A DNA stretch of 64,000 nt from Vibrio sp. J1-1 (GTDB taxonomy: Bacteria > Pseudomonadota > Gammaproteobacteria > Enterobacterales > Vibrionaceae), in contig NZ_JAKKCM010000007.1 in the NCBI RefSeq assembly GCF_021728395.1, positions 79,339-143,338 on the forward strand. Reading direction: 5' to 3'. Shown piece by piece: positions 37,441 through 47,925 of this stretch. A model generated the notes under the pieces. That model made no database searches. It saw only the letters and a program-made list of their open reading frames with translations, and was not told the origin of the DNA. How positions within the stretch are numbered: the first letter of the stretch is position 1; each line of letters begins with the position of its first letter. A program made the position numbers and the translations under genes.

Positions 37441-39096
37441 TTACAAACCAGCTGCTGCAAATACCTGGTTAACAATTTCTTGTGCTTCGGCTTCAATTTG
37501 TTTTAGGTGTTCTTCACCCTTGAAGCTCTCACAGTAAATTTTGTAGATGTCTTCCGTACCAGATGGGCGAGCTGCGAACCAACCGTTTTCAGTCGTGACT
37601 TTTAGACCGCCGATCGCCGCACCGTTTCCAGGAGCATGAGTGAGTCGTGCCGTTATTACATCACCAGCCAATGTTTCTGCTGAAACCATTTCAGGAGAAA
37701 GTTTCTTCAGTACATCTTTTTGTGGGCCATTCGCGACCGCTTGGATGCGGTTGTACTTAGATTCACCGTGTTTAGCCGCTAACTCTTCATAGTACTCTTG
37801 AGGGTTCTTACCGGTCACTGCTGTAATCTCAGCAGCTAAAAGGCAAAGTAAGATGCCATCTTTGTCAGTAGACCAAGGCGTGCCATCTTTGCGTAGGAAA
37901 GAAGCACCCGCACTTTCTTCACCACCAAAGCCGAACTGACCTGTGTAAAGGCCATCAACAAACCATTTAAAACCAACGGGTACTTCACACAGCTCGCGAC
38001 CAAGATCCGCAACAACACGGTCGATAAGTGCACTAGATACCAGTGTCTTACCAACCGCAACATCTTTACCCCATGCATCACGATGGCGGTATAAGTAGTC
38101 GATACATACAGCCAGATAATGGTTTGGATTCATCAAACCTTTTGGTGTAACAATACCGTGGCGGTCATAATCTGGATCATTACCAAACGCTAGGTCATAT
38201 TCATCTTTCAGTGCCAACAGGCCTGCCATAGCGTAAGGAGAAGAACAGTCCATACGAACAACGCCATCTTTATCCAGTGACATAAATTGGAAGGATGGGT
38301 CAATTGCTTCACTAACCAGTGTAAGATCTAGGTTGTAAGCTTTGCCAATTTGGCGCCAGTAGTCGATGCCGCTGCCGCCCAGCGGATCAACACCAATTTT
38401 TAGATTGGCTTTTTGGATAGCTTCCATATCGATCACGTTAACCAGATCATCGATGTATGGTTTTACTAAGTCGACTTCCACAAACAAATCAGAAGATTTT
38501 GCTTCTTGTAGAGGCAGACGTTTCACGCCTTTTAGATCTTCTGCAATCAGTGCATTCGCGCGGTCTTCAATCGCTTGAGTCAATTCCGCTTCCGCAGGTC
38601 CACCATGAGTCGGGTTGTATTTGATACCGCCATCTTGTGGTGGGTTGTGCGAAGGGGTAATCACAATGCCATCCGCTTTTTCATCGTGTTTGATGTTATA
38701 AGTCAGAATAGCGTGAGAGATACCAGGGGTTGGTGTATAGCCATTGTCTTGCTGAACGATCACTTTTACACCGTTCGCAATCAATACTTCGATAACACTA
38801 GAAAAAGCAGGTTCTGATAGTGCATGGGTATCTTTACCGACAAACAGTGGCCCTGTCGTGCCCTGCTCTGCACGAACTTCTGCAACCGCCTGTGCAATGG
38901 CTAAGATGTGATTCTCATTAAAGGTATGCTTGTCTGCAGTACCACGGTGACCTGATGTACCGAATAAAACCTTATGATCTGAGTTAGTCGCATCAGGTTG
39001 AAGCAAGAAGTAATTAGCAACTAACGCCGGAATATTATGAAGATCTTCCTGCTGCGCTTTTTGCCCAGCACGAGGGTGCATAGCCATGTTTGACAT
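37441..39096 (-). CDS. pgm: Phosphoglucomutase (alpha-D-glucose phosphate-specific)
   Basis: A 551-residue phosphohexomutase interconverting glucose-1- and glucose-6-phosphate, feeding UDP-glucose and cell-surface sugar synthesis. The phosphoserine loop TPSHNPPQ has its active Ser at residue 149; the metal loop DPDYDRHG and the sugar-binding GEESAGASF follow, with the C-terminal phosphate-binding [10 protein letters not shown]. It lies downstream of seqA on the same strand, a conserved order, but behind a terminator-like hairpin. Confidence 0.97.
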   Translation of the reverse strand: MSNMAMHPRAGQKAQQEDLHNIPALVANYFLLQPDATNSDHKVLFGTSGHRGTADKHTFNENHILAIAQAVAEVRAEQGTTGPLFVGKDTHALSEPAFSSVIEVLIANGVKVIVQQDNGYTPTPGISHAILTYNIKHDEKADGIVITPSHNPPQDGGIKYNPTHGGPAEAELTQAIEDRANALIAEDLKGVKRLPLQEAKSSDLFVEVDLVKPYIDDLVNVIDMEAIQKANLKIGVDPLGGSGIDYWRQIGKAYNLDLTLVSEAIDPSFQFMSLDKDGVVRMDCSSPYAMAGLLALKDEYDLAFGNDPDYDRHGIVTPKGLMNPNHYLAVCIDYLYRHRDAWGKDVAVGKTLVSSALIDRVVADLGRELCEVPVGFKWFVDGLYTGQFGFGGEESAGASFLRKDGTPWSTDKDGILLCLLAAEITAVTGKNPQEYYEELAAKHGESKYNRIQAVANGPQKDVLKKLSPEMVSAETLAGDVITARLTHAPGNGAAIGGLKVTTENGWFAARPSGTEDIYKIYCESFKGEEHLKQIEAEAQEIVNQVFAAAGL

Positions 39097-39117
39097 CCTT
39101 TCTTTAAATATAACAAA

Positions 39118-39164
39118 CTAAAAAGCCTCATAATATCCGCTAAATGCTACACATTATGAGGCTT
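39118..39164 (-). terminator. seqA terminator or pgm attenuator
   Basis: A perfect 12-bp stem AAGCCTCATAAT/ATTATGAGGCTT with an 18-nt loop and a following five-T tract on the minus strand. It ends 22 bases before the pgm start. Confidence 0.75.
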
Positions 39165-39176
39165 CTATCAGGTTTC

Positions 39177-39719
39177 TTATATTGAACCTGTTACTTTTTC
39201 TATTAAGTCCGGCTGGAAACCCATGTGCGTCATCACTTGCTCAACCATCTGTCTCTTACGGCTGGTATTGTTATTCGTGATAACCCAAAATGGCGTTTCT
39301 GGAATGGCTTTAGGTTTGGTTGTATTGCCGTTAGCCAGCAAGGTTTCTTCATTGTCCGCAAAGTAGACGCGCTTACGTCCCTTCACATTTGTCGCTTGCG
39401 CGAACCCTTCTGGATTTAATTTATGTAATGTTGATAGAACCAACATGAAGCGATCAATCGCTTTCTTAAGATCTGCAAACTCATCAGAGATTAACAGTGA
39501 ACGCATTGCTTTCACTGTATCAACCTGCTCAGTTTTACCTGCATCCTTACTTACTACAATCCCTTGTGGCTTCTCTACTACAGGAGCAGCTTCTGCTGCC
39601 TGCAACTGACCATCAAGGTTTAAAAGGCGTCGCAAAATATCCGAGGCACTTTCACCGATATGCTTAGTTTGACCAGCAATGTAACGGTATAGATCCTCAT
39701 CAACCTCAATTGTTTTCAT
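39177..39719 (-). CDS. seqA: SeqA, negative modulator of replication initiation
   Basis: A 180-residue protein sequestering newly replicated hemimethylated GATC sites. The N-terminal multimerisation domain begins MKTIEVDEDLYRYIA; the C-terminal DNA-binding domain includes GRKRVYFAD and NNNTSRKRQM with the conserved Asn/Arg contacts. Located between ybfF (divergent) and pgm, as in other gamma-proteobacteria. Confidence 0.96.
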   Translation of the reverse strand: MKTIEVDEDLYRYIAGQTKHIGESASDILRRLLNLDGQLQAAEAAPVVEKPQGIVVSKDAGKTEQVDTVKAMRSLLISDEFADLKKAIDRFMLVLSTLHKLNPEGFAQATNVKGRKRVYFADNEETLLANGNTTKPKAIPETPFWVITNNNTSRKRQMVEQVMTHMGFQPDLIEKVTGSI

Positions 39720-39811
39720 TCGCTTTTCACATTCTCAATGTTTAAACTCTGGGGGATTATAACGAGATCCTCTCGGATACTCCACGTTAAACCCATCACG
39801 AATAAGATAAA

Positions 39812-40579
39812 ATGTCAGCATTACTCAACTATAAGCAGGAAGGCCAAGGCCAAACAGTTGTTTTGATTCACGGATTGTTTGGCAGTTTAAGTAATCTGGG
39901 CCTTTTGGCTCGTGATCTTATCCAAGATTACTCTGTGATCAGTATTGATCTACGCAACCATGGCCTTTCTTTCCACTCGGATACCCACACTTACAGCGAT
40001 ATGGCGCAAGACGTTGCCGAGTTACTTCGCCACTTGAACATTGAATCAGCAATCATTGTCGGGCATTCCATGGGGGGTAAAGTCGCGATGAAACTTGTCG
40101 ATATCGCCCCGCAATTTGTCAAACAACTGGTTGTATTAGACATGGCTCCCGTTGCCTATACAACGAATCGTCATGATAACGTGTTTAATGGTCTTCAAGC
40201 CGTCATTGCCCAAGAGCCAGCAAGCCGCCAGCAGGCGATGGACGTACTCGCACAACATGTGGAGATAGATGGCGTGAGGCAGTTTCTTTCGAAGTCACTG
40301 TATAAAGACGGAGATACAATGGCATGGCGCTTTAACGTAAAAAGCTTGTTGGAGAATTACGCTGAAATCATCGGCTGGCAAGAGATAACACCAACCGAGA
40401 TCCCAATCCTCTTTATTAAGGGTGGTGACTCAGATTATATAACGCCGGAGCATCAACCTGCCGTAAAGAGACAGTTTAAGCGGGCCAAAGCACATATCAT
40501 CGCCAACACAGGCCATTGGCTACATGCAGAAAAGCCAGCTGAAGTTATGCGAGTGATCAGGAAATACATTTCGGGTTAA
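39812..40579 (+). CDS. ybfF: YbfF-type alpha/beta hydrolase (esterase)
   Basis: A 255-residue soluble esterase. The nucleophile elbow GHSMGG holds Ser86; candidate acid Asp206/208 in KGGDSDY and His235 in NTGHWLHAE complete the triad. The oxyanion motif HGLFGS is near residue 20. YbfF shows thioesterase/esterase activity in E. coli; the natural substrate is unknown. It diverges from seqA, the same order as in E. coli. Confidence 0.92.
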   Translation: MSALLNYKQEGQGQTVVLIHGLFGSLSNLGLLARDLIQDYSVISIDLRNHGLSFHSDTHTYSDMAQDVAELLRHLNIESAIIVGHSMGGKVAMKLVDIAPQFVKQLVVLDMAPVAYTTNRHDNVFNGLQAVIAQEPASRQQAMDVLAQHVEIDGVRQFLSKSLYKDGDTMAWRFNVKSLLENYAEIIGWQEITPTEIPILFIKGGDSDYITPEHQPAVKRQFKRAKAHIIANTGHWLHAEKPAEVMRVIRKYISG

Positions 40580-40629
40580 CAATTTCACCAACAACCCTTG
40601 ATTATTGGGATAACCGCTCTGGTATTGCA

Positions 40630-40658
40630 TTAACTTTACTGGTTAACAGTGGTATAGT
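40630..40658 (+). promoter_or_regulatory. Candidate promoter for DUF2788-fldA
   Basis: TTAACT and TATAGT are spaced 17 bp. The transcript would begin about 25 bases before the DUF2788 start. Confidence 0.4.
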
Positions 40659-40690
40659 GCGCGCAATAATTTTCGGCATGAAGGACTACA

Positions 40691-40912
40691 ATGCTCTACG
40701 ACTACATGGATATGCTCGAATCTATCGGGCTCGATCTTCTTTTTGCTGCTATCTTCTTCTTCATCGGGATGGCAATAAAAGATGTGCTAAAGCAAGGCAA
40801 TGTACCTGTTTTCGGTCGTCGTATTGTATGGTTAGTCCTTTTTCTAGGCTGCGCTGGTTTTATCGCGAAAGGGATAATTCAGCTAACGTGGGAAGGCTCA
40901 GGGTTAGGCTAA
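40691..40912 (+). CDS. DUF2788 small inner membrane protein
   Basis: A 73-residue protein with two membrane helices (about 11-30 and 45-65) joined by a polar loop KDVLKQGNVPVFGRR. It matches DUF2788, a family of unknown function typically found next to flavodoxin genes. It is 48 bases upstream of fldA. Confidence 0.85.
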   Translation: MLYDYMDMLESIGLDLLFAAIFFFIGMAIKDVLKQGNVPVFGRRIVWLVLFLGCAGFIAKGIIQLTWEGSGLG

Positions 40913-40960
40913 ACCCTTAGTACCATCGCCAACAACAAACAATGTAAAGGTATAGACTCT

Positions 40961-41494
40961 ATGGCAAGTGTAGGTATCTTCTTCGGTAGCGACACAGGTA
41001 ATACTGAAGCCGTTGCAAAGATGATTCAAAAGCAACTAGGTAAGCAACTAGTTCACGTTCAAGACATCGCGAAAAGCAGCAAAGAAGACATTGATAATTT
41101 TGATCTTCTACTTCTAGGTATCCCAACTTGGTACTATGGTGAAGCGCAATGCGATTGGGATGATTTCTTCCCTGAACTTGAGCAAATTGACTTCTCTACA
41201 AAGTTAGTCGCTATCTTTGGTTGTGGTGACCAAGAAGACTACGCAGAGTACTTCTGTGATGCGATGGGTACCGTACGTGACATCGTCGAATCAAAAGGCG
41301 GCACTATCCTAGGTCATACATCGACTGAAGGCTATGAATTCGAAGCATCGAAAGCGCTAGTAGAAGGTGACGATAGTCAGTTCGTTGGTCTGTGTATCGA
41401 TGAAGACCGTCAACCAGAGTTAACGGATGATCGCGTTGAGAACTGGGTAAAACAGATTTACGAAGAAATGTGTTTAGCTGAGCTTGAAGGCTAA
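40961..41494 (+). CDS. fldA: Flavodoxin 1
   Basis: A 177-residue long-chain flavodoxin carrying FMN, replacing ferredoxin as electron donor in several radical and reductive pathways. The FMN phosphate loop GSDTGNTEAVA and the aromatic segment TWYYGEAQCDWDDF are clear. fur lies nearby on the same strand, a frequent arrangement. A terminator follows. Confidence 0.96.
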   Translation: MASVGIFFGSDTGNTEAVAKMIQKQLGKQLVHVQDIAKSSKEDIDNFDLLLLGIPTWYYGEAQCDWDDFFPELEQIDFSTKLVAIFGCGDQEDYAEYFCDAMGTVRDIVESKGGTILGHTSTEGYEFEASKALVEGDDSQFVGLCIDEDRQPELTDDRVENWVKQIYEEMCLAELEG

Positions 41495-41508
41495 TACAGA
41501 TTCTGAGT

Positions 41509-41537
41509 TAAGACCTCCTTTCCCGGAGGTCTTTTTG
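41509..41537 (+). terminator. fldA terminator
   Basis: Eight-bp stem AGACCTCC/GGAGGTCT followed by TTTTT. Confidence 0.88.
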
Positions 41538-41547
41538 TATGTAACGG

Positions 41548-42051
41548 TTACGAGGCTTCCGTTACTGCCTCTTCCTCTCGGTACTGAGGCTTTTTACGAA
41601 CATACATCTTGCGTTTGACTTCAGAGACCACATTCCCGTCCCTGTCTTTGACATGAATAATAAACTCAGGGAACCATTTATCGCCATTACGTGTCTTTTT
41701 AAATATCTCTTCCATCATCCCTTGTGAGATTTCAAAATCTGCAAACAAGTCACTATGGCCAGGTTTGATAAAGTTAATGCTCGCTTCTTTATCCCAGACA
41801 TAATATTCCTCCCGTAATATCCCGATCAGCATCATCGAATAAATGGGGTCAGTAAGAGAGAAGATACTTCCACCATATTGAGTTCGATTGGCGTTTTTAT
41901 TCCACCAATTCAGCTTCAAACGTACTTTAACCAGACGAAAGTCATCAGAAATATGTAAGATTTTGATTCCAGCTCCCCAGAATGGGGGCCAAAGATTGAG
42001 TCCAAATTTAATGATTCCTGGCTTATAAATTTTGGCAATCCGCTTATCCAT
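41548..42051 (-). CDS. DUF4442 family, hotdog-fold protein
   Basis: A 167-residue protein resembling the DUF4442 branch of hotdog-fold (thioesterase-like) proteins. The segment NANRTQYGGSIFSLTDPIYSMML matches the central helix region of that fold. No activity can be assigned; acyl-thioester hydrolysis is a guess from fold. It lies on the opposite strand between fldA and fur. Confidence 0.75.
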   Translation of the reverse strand: MDKRIAKIYKPGIIKFGLNLWPPFWGAGIKILHISDDFRLVKVRLKLNWWNKNANRTQYGGSIFSLTDPIYSMMLIGILREEYYVWDKEASINFIKPGHSDLFADFEISQGMMEEIFKKTRNGDKWFPEFIIHVKDRDGNVVSEVKRKMYVRKKPQYREEEAVTEAS

Positions 42052-42253
42052 TGCAATCCTTGCTCTCCACGCGATTTATGTTACTAAATTGTAACAGGTA
42101 AGAGCTCTAATATAATTGACCGATTCCTAATTTACAAAGAAAGAATATATTAACCCTTTGAAGTTCGTGGTTTAATGTTTTTTGCCATTCGCCTATAATG
42201 GTATCAATATTGAATTCTGTTAAATCGCTGCAGATGATCCAACGGGAAAGTAT

Positions 42254-42703
42254 ATGTCAGATAATAATCAGGCGCTGAAAGACGCGGGTTTAAAAGTAAC
42301 CCTTCCAAGGCTAAAAATTCTAGAAGTACTTCAGCAGCCAGACTGCCAGCACATCAGTGCTGAAGATTTGTACAAAAAGTTGATTGATCTAGGTGAAGAA
42401 ATCGGTCTAGCAACCGTTTATCGAGTACTCAACCAATTCGACGATGCTGGTATCGTCACTCGTCACCACTTCGAAGGTGGTAAATCAGTCTTCGAACTGT
42501 CGACTCAACATCACCATGACCACCTAGTATGTCTCGATTGTGGTGAAGTTATTGAGTTTTCAGACGATCTTATCGAAGAACGTCAAAAAGAAATCGCGGC
42601 TAAATACAACGTAAGTCTTACAAACCATAGTCTTTACCTGTACGGTAAATGTGGCGATGGTAGTTGCAAAGACGATCCAAACGCACACAAGCCAAAGAAA
42701 TAA
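42254..42703 (+). CDS. fur: Fur, ferric uptake regulator
   Basis: A 149-residue metalloregulator. The N-terminal winged helix (about 1-84) contains the recognition region IGLATVYRVLNQFDDAGI; then follow the metal-binding HHHDHLVCLDCGEV segment and a C-terminal Cys pair in YGKCGDGSCKDD. With Fe(II) it represses iron acquisition genes, including the feo operon whose operator is at 17177. Start ATG follows a GGGAAA ribosome site. Confidence 0.98.
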   Translation: MSDNNQALKDAGLKVTLPRLKILEVLQQPDCQHISAEDLYKKLIDLGEEIGLATVYRVLNQFDDAGIVTRHHFEGGKSVFELSTQHHHDHLVCLDCGEVIEFSDDLIEERQKEIAAKYNVSLTNHSLYLYGKCGDGSCKDDPNAHKPKK

Positions 42704-42718
42704 TCATTAATTAAAAAT

Positions 42719-42746
42719 AAAAGTGCTCAATGAGCGCTTTTATTTT
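42719..42746 (+). terminator. fur terminator
   Basis: Nine-bp stem AAAGTGCTC/GAGCGCTTT (one G-U) followed by TATTTT. Confidence 0.75.
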
Positions 42747-42770
42747 AACGCTTATCTGTTTGCCAAATAT

Positions 42771-42803
42771 AAAAAATGCCAGTCCTAGGACTGGCATTTT
42801 TAT
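42771..42803. terminator. glnS terminator
   Basis: A nine-bp stem TGCCAGTCC/GGACTGGCA with six A upstream and a T-rich stretch downstream, able to act on both strands. Confidence 0.88.
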
Positions 42804-42815
42804 TTTCATGTTCAA

Positions 42816-44486
42816 TTATTTAGCTTCAATTTTCGCCCATGTATCACGAAGGCCGACAGTGCGGTTGAACACTAAGTTATCTGAACTTGAGTCTTTCGAA
42901 TCAGCACAGAAGTAGCCCATGCGCTCAAATTGGTAACCTTTTTCTGCTTCGACAGACGCTAAGCTCGGCTCAACGAAACCATTGATCACTACAAGTGACT
43001 CTGGATTAATCGTCGTAGCAAAGTCTTCAGCTGCAGCAGGGTTTGGTACTGTAAATAAGCGGTCGTACAGGCGAACTTCCGCAGGCAGTGCTTTATCCGC
43101 TGATACCCAGTGGATCACACCTTTGACCTTACGGCCATCAGCTGGGTTCTTACCTAGTGTATCAGCATCGTAAGTACAGAAAATCGTAGTGATGTTGCCT
43201 TCCGCGTCTTTTTCAATACGCTCAGCTTTGATCACGTAAGCACCACGCAGACGAACTTCTTTGCCTAGCACCAAACGCTTGTACTTCTTGTTCGCTTCTT
43301 CGCGGAAGTCTTCACGCTCAATCCAAACTTCACGAGTAAACGGCACTTCGCGCTCACCCATTTCTGGTTTATTCGGATGGTTAGCAAGAGATAGGCTTTC
43401 TACCTTGCCCTCTTCAAAGTTCTCTATAACCACTTTCACAGGGTCGAGTACAGCCATTGCACGCGGTGCATTTTCGTTCAGATCATCACGAATACAAGAT
43501 TCTAGCGAGCTAAACTCAATCATGTTGTCTTGTTTTGTAACACCGATACGTTTACAGAACTCACGAATAGATGCTGGTGTGAAGCCACGACGACGCAAAC
43601 CAGAGACAGTTGGCATACGAGGATCATCCCAACCGTTTACCAATTTTTCAGTCACTAGTTGGTTCAGCTTACGCTTAGACATTACTGTGTATTCTAAGTT
43701 TAGGCGACTGAACTCATACTGATGAGGGCGACAAACAATGGTGATGTTGTCTAGTACCCAGTCGTAAAGACGACGGTTATCCATAAACTCAAGAGTACAA
43801 ATTGAGTGAGTGATACCTTCTAATGCATCTGAGATACAGTGAGTAAAGTCGTACATTGGGTAAATGCACCACTTGTCACCTGTCTGATGGTGAGTTGCGA
43901 AGCGGACACGGTATATTACCGGGTCACGCATGACCATGAATGAAGACCCCATGTCAATCTTAGCTCGAAGACAAGCTTTACCTTCTTCAAACTCACCCGC
44001 GCGCATTTTTTCAAACAACGCTAGGTTTTCTTCTACAGGGCGATCACGGTACGGGCTAGGTTTCCCTGGCGCTTTTAGTGTGCCGCGGTATTCGCGAATC
44101 TGCTCTGGACTTAGCTCATCTACGTACGCTAAGCCTTTATTAATCAATTCAATTGCATATTCGTAAAGCTTATCGAAGTAGTTTGATGAGTAACATACTT
44201 CACCACTCCACTCGAAGCCCAACCAGTTTACATCTTTCTTGATAGACTCAACGTATTCGATGTCTTCTTTTTCAGGGTTTGTGTCATCAAAACGTAAGTT
44301 ACATTGACCCTGGTAGTCCTGAGCAATACCGAAGTTCAAACAGATAGACTTAGCATGACCGATGTGCAGGTAACCATTCGGCTCCGGCGGGAATCGAGTA
44401 TGCACGCTAGTGTGTTTGCCATCCGCTAGATCCTTATCAATGATCTGGCGAATAAAGTTTGATGGACGAGCATCAGCTTCACTCAT
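42816..44486 (-). CDS. glnS: Glutaminyl-tRNA synthetase
   Basis: A 556-residue class I synthetase charging tRNA-Gln. The HIGH motif is in [12 protein letters not shown] near residue 35 and the KMSKS-type motif is VMSKRKLN. A two-lobed beta-barrel anticodon-binding region fills the C-terminal half. Length is typical. The gene lies between fur and nagE, on the minus strand, with terminators on both sides. Confidence 0.97.
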   Translation of the reverse strand: MSEADARPSNFIRQIIDKDLADGKHTSVHTRFPPEPNGYLHIGHAKSICLNFGIAQDYQGQCNLRFDDTNPEKEDIEYVESIKKDVNWLGFEWSGEVCYSSNYFDKLYEYAIELINKGLAYVDELSPEQIREYRGTLKAPGKPSPYRDRPVEENLALFEKMRAGEFEEGKACLRAKIDMGSSFMVMRDPVIYRVRFATHHQTGDKWCIYPMYDFTHCISDALEGITHSICTLEFMDNRRLYDWVLDNITIVCRPHQYEFSRLNLEYTVMSKRKLNQLVTEKLVNGWDDPRMPTVSGLRRRGFTPASIREFCKRIGVTKQDNMIEFSSLESCIRDDLNENAPRAMAVLDPVKVVIENFEEGKVESLSLANHPNKPEMGEREVPFTREVWIEREDFREEANKKYKRLVLGKEVRLRGAYVIKAERIEKDAEGNITTIFCTYDADTLGKNPADGRKVKGVIHWVSADKALPAEVRLYDRLFTVPNPAAAEDFATTINPESLVVINGFVEPSLASVEAEKGYQFERMGYFCADSKDSSSDNLVFNRTVGLRDTWAKIEAK

Positions 44487-44669
44487 CTATAGCACCTCAA
44501 ATATTAGTATTGTCAGAGAAAACGGAACTCTGCACCCAAGTAAGGATTTGCAGAGTGAATTACTCCTAATGATCCACAATTCTAAGCAATTAGACAACAA
44601 GAACTCGTGTTAAATCGGCAATATTTATCGAGTTAGCATGAAACCTCAGCAGAATAGAAACCACAATAT

Positions 44670-44698
44670 AAAAAAAGACCTCCCGAGGGAGGTCTTTT
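44670..44698 (-). terminator. nagE terminator
   Basis: Stem AAGACCTCCC/GGGAGGTCTT followed by a run of T on the minus strand. Confidence 0.88.
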
Positions 44699-44720
44699 CC
44701 AATTCATTCGTACAATGTGA

Positions 44721-46292
44721 TTATGGTAGTTTCACATTCGAAAGGTCTTCATTAGCACCGATTGCTTTCATTTCACCGGCAACGATTTCCGCTAGGGGAC
44801 CAAGGATAACTTGAAGGTTGTTCTCACCTAGTTTCACAACACCTTTCGCACCCAGTTTCTTCAGCACATTTTCATCAGCTACTGAACGATCTTTCAGAGT
44901 CAGACGTAGTCGAGTGATACATGCATCGATTGCAGTTAGGTTCTCATGACCGCCAAGTGCTTTAAGGTATTGGCGAGCCAAGTCACCACTCTTCGCTTCA
45001 CCAGATGGTGCAGCTGCTGTCTCTTCATCACCTTCACGACCAGGCGATTTCAGGTTGAACGCGCGGATAGCGAATGTGAATGTGAAGAAGTATAGAGCAC
45101 CAAAGCCAAGACCAACAGCACCAAGCAGTAATGGTTTAGTCGCCAGGCCGAAGTTAAGTCCGTAGTCAATCAAACCAGCAGAGAACGTAAAGCCGTGAAG
45201 CGTACCAAGCATGTTAGTCACAACTAGCGACAGACCAGTAAACACTGCGTGCATCGCGTAAAGCGCAGGCGCTAGGAACATGAACATGAATTCTAGTGGC
45301 TCTGTGATACCTGTTAGGAATGAACAGAATGCCACTGAGAATAAGGCACCACCCACTTGGTGACGTTTTTCAGCAGGAGCAGCAAAGTACATCGCCAGAG
45401 CTGCACCAGGCAGACCAAACATCATGATTGGGAAGAAGCCGTTCATGAATGTACCAGCACCCTTATCGCCACCGAAGAAACGGTGTAGGTCACCAGATTT
45501 AACCGTTTCAGTCACTTCTTTCACTGTTGCTGTGATTTCAGGAGTTACTGAGTTAGCGAATTCAAACGTGTGAGTTTGGCCAGCAACAAGCGTCTTAGCT
45601 AGGGCCGGGTCAACACACAACTGCTGTACTGCTGGTAGAGCTTGACCCGCAGCAGAAGCACCTGCAATTACGATTTCCTGGCAAGAACCCATGCCAAACC
45701 AGAAGAAAGAGTTCAGTACGTGGTGTAGACCTACAGGAATAAGTGCACGGTTAAGCGTACCGTAGATGAACTGACCAATTGCGCCAGAAGTTGAGATACC
45801 GTGAGCAAGCGCATCCAGACCACCTTGGATCGATGGCCAGACGATACCGCCAACAGCGCCAGCAACTAAAGCGAATAGACCTGCCATAATCGGAACTAGA
45901 CGTTTACCAGAGAAGAAAGCAAGCCACTCTGGAAGACGTGTAGCATGGAAAGCGTTGTAAGAGTGGCCAGCAATAATACCAGCGATAATACCACCAAAGA
46001 ACGACATGTTAACTGATGGATCAATTGTTTCCGCTGTAGCTTTGAGCACAAAGTACGCAACCGCACCAGCAAGACCAGCCGCACCTTGACCGTCTTTAGA
46101 TAGGCCGATCGCAATACCTAAGCCAAACAACAATGGAAGGTTAGAAAAGATTGAGTTACCTGCTTGTGCCATAAACGCGATGTCAAATACATCTGGCTGG
46201 CCCAAGCGCAGTAACAAGCCTGCGATTGGCAAGGTCGCGATAGGAAGCATAAGAGCTTTACCCAACTTCTGCGCGTATCCGAGAATATTCAC
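44721..46292 (-). CDS. nagE: PTS N-acetylglucosamine-specific EIICB component
   Basis: A 523-residue PTS permease that imports N-acetylglucosamine as the 6-phosphate. The EIIC domain (about 1-390) is polytopic; the EIIB domain (about 440-515) has the phosphocysteine at residue 458 in AIDACITRLRL. Unlike E. coli NagE there is no C-terminal EIIA domain, so phosphate must come from a separate EIIA such as Crr. Divergent from nagA-nagC. Confidence 0.95.
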   Translation of the reverse strand: MNILGYAQKLGKALMLPIATLPIAGLLLRLGQPDVFDIAFMAQAGNSIFSNLPLLFGLGIAIGLSKDGQGAAGLAGAVAYFVLKATAETIDPSVNMSFFGGIIAGIIAGHSYNAFHATRLPEWLAFFSGKRLVPIMAGLFALVAGAVGGIVWPSIQGGLDALAHGISTSGAIGQFIYGTLNRALIPVGLHHVLNSFFWFGMGSCQEIVIAGASAAGQALPAVQQLCVDPALAKTLVAGQTHTFEFANSVTPEITATVKEVTETVKSGDLHRFFGGDKGAGTFMNGFFPIMMFGLPGAALAMYFAAPAEKRHQVGGALFSVAFCSFLTGITEPLEFMFMFLAPALYAMHAVFTGLSLVVTNMLGTLHGFTFSAGLIDYGLNFGLATKPLLLGAVGLGFGALYFFTFTFAIRAFNLKSPGREGDEETAAAPSGEAKSGDLARQYLKALGGHENLTAIDACITRLRLTLKDRSVADENVLKKLGAKGVVKLGENNLQVILGPLAEIVAGEMKAIGANEDLSNVKLP

Positions 46293-46786
46293 CTTTAGTT
46301 CCCCCTATAGGATTAGATGTTATGTTGAATAACTTATTTTAGTCGTTCAATTTAGTCCTGTTCAGTTTATGACATTAATTTTGCCCCGCAAATTAAAAGC
46401 TCACTGTTTGTGATCCCAATCACCAGAATTCACCCCAAAAGAAGGTTTTTGCTAGCGGGATCATAAAACTTATTTTATCATACGAAAAAATGGCATTTCA
46501 AAGATAACATCCTCGCACTTTATGCAAGGAAGAATCAGTGTTATTTTAGTCTCCAGCGAGTAATCTACGGTAACTTCGCTCTGAAAAAGAATCCGTTAAA
46601 AGTAGTTCATTTAACATTTTCAGTCCGTTATGGTTAGTTACTCCACCATGGTCGAAATAAACACAACTTGCCTTATGTAACTCGTTATCTAATTTCATGG
46701 TACAGACTAAGTAGCCACATGACTCAAAACGTCATCCTTTAGATAGCATTACAGACATGAATTCTCACTATAAGGACTAGCTGACT
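46293..46786. other. Divergent nagE-nagA regulatory region
   Basis: A 494-bp spacer without a supported gene. It contains a good CRP-type site (listed separately) and a possible NagC operator near 46470-46490 (TTATTTT then ACGAAAA), which is too degenerate to call firmly. Confidence 0.75.
46409..46424. promoter_or_regulatory. Candidate CRP site for nagE/nagAC
   Basis: TGTGA-N6-TCACC matches the CRP half-site pair TGTGA-N6-TCACA with one change. It lies about 117 bp upstream of nagE. CRP activation of nag genes is established in E. coli. Confidence 0.6.
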
Positions 46787-47923
46787 ATGTACGCGCTAAG
46801 TAACTGTAAAATCTATACCGGTAGTGATGTTCTACACGAACATGCGGTCATCATCGAAAACGACCTAATTCAATCCGTTGTACCAGTTGCCGAACTACCG
46901 AAAGGCATCGAGGTGAAAGATCTAAATGGTGCGAACCTAAGTCCGGGATTCATTGACCTTCAACTAAACGGTTGTGGCGGAGTGATGTTAAATGACGACA
47001 TCACCCCCAAAACAATGCAAATCATGCATGAGGCAAACCTCAAGTCAGGCTGCACCAGCTACTTACCGACACTGATTACGTCTTCAGACGAAGACATGCG
47101 TGCAGCGATCAACGCAGCTCGTGAATACCACAATCAATACCAAAATCAATCTCTAGGTCTACACTTGGAAGGCCCGTACCTTAACGTCGCGAAAAAAGGT
47201 ATCCACAATGTCGACTTTATTCGCACCTCAGATGAAGACATGATTGATCTGATTTGTGCAAATAGTGACATCATCGCGAAGGTGACTCTCGCACCAGAGC
47301 AGAATAACCCTGAGCATATTCGACGCTTAAAATCAGCAGGTGTGGTTGTTTCTATCGGACATACTAACGCTACGTATACTGAAGCTCGTAAAGGCTTTGA
47401 AGCTGGCATTTCTTTCGCAACGCACCTGTTCAACGCGATGACACCAATGGTTGGCCGTGAACCTGGAGTGGTTGGTGCTATTTACGATACGCCGGAAGTT
47501 TATGCTGGAATTATCGCGGATGGTTTCCACGTTGACTACGCAAACATCAGAATTGCTCATAAAATCAAAGGTGAGAAGCTTGTTTTGGTGACGGATGCCA
47601 CAGCTCCAGCAGGTGCTAACATTGATCACTTTATTTTTGTCGGTAAGAAAGTATATTACCGAGATGGTAAGTGTGTTGATGAAAATGGCACACTAGGCGG
47701 CTCAGCCCTGACTATGATTGAGGCAGTTCAGAATACGGTTGAGCACGCAGGTATCGCTTTAGACGAAGCTCTACGCATGGCCACATTGTATCCAGCAACC
47801 GCTATTGGGGTTGAGGATAAACTTGGCCGAATTCGAACAGACATGGTAGCAAACCTGACTGTTTTCGATCGTGACTTCAATGTAAAAGCGACGGTTGTTA
47901 ACGGACAATACGAGCACAATTAA
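46787..47923 (+). CDS. nagA: N-acetylglucosamine-6-phosphate deacetylase
   Basis: A 378-residue amidohydrolase removing acetyl from GlcNAc-6-P. Metal and active-site segments [27 protein letters not shown] and [10 protein letters not shown] are intact. It starts 494 bp from nagE, in the opposite direction, and nagC follows two bases after its stop. Together with nagE it processes GlcNAc from chitin. Confidence 0.97.
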   Translation: MYALSNCKIYTGSDVLHEHAVIIENDLIQSVVPVAELPKGIEVKDLNGANLSPGFIDLQLNGCGGVMLNDDITPKTMQIMHEANLKSGCTSYLPTLITSSDEDMRAAINAAREYHNQYQNQSLGLHLEGPYLNVAKKGIHNVDFIRTSDEDMIDLICANSDIIAKVTLAPEQNNPEHIRRLKSAGVVVSIGHTNATYTEARKGFEAGISFATHLFNAMTPMVGREPGVVGAIYDTPEVYAGIIADGFHVDYANIRIAHKIKGEKLVLVTDATAPAGANIDHFIFVGKKVYYRDGKCVDENGTLGGSALTMIEAVQNTVEHAGIALDEALRMATLYPATAIGVEDKLGRIRTDMVANLTVFDRDFNVKATVVNGQYEHN

Positions 47924-47925
47924 GC

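Noticed and set aside
43261-43722. 153-codon plus-strand frame inside glnS
   Set aside because: Antisense shadow of glnS; Ser/Arg-rich composition expected from reverse reading.
46470-46490. Possible NagC operator between nagE and nagA
   Set aside because: TTATTTT and ACGAAAA are present but the match is too degenerate in an AT-rich stretch to list as a feature.
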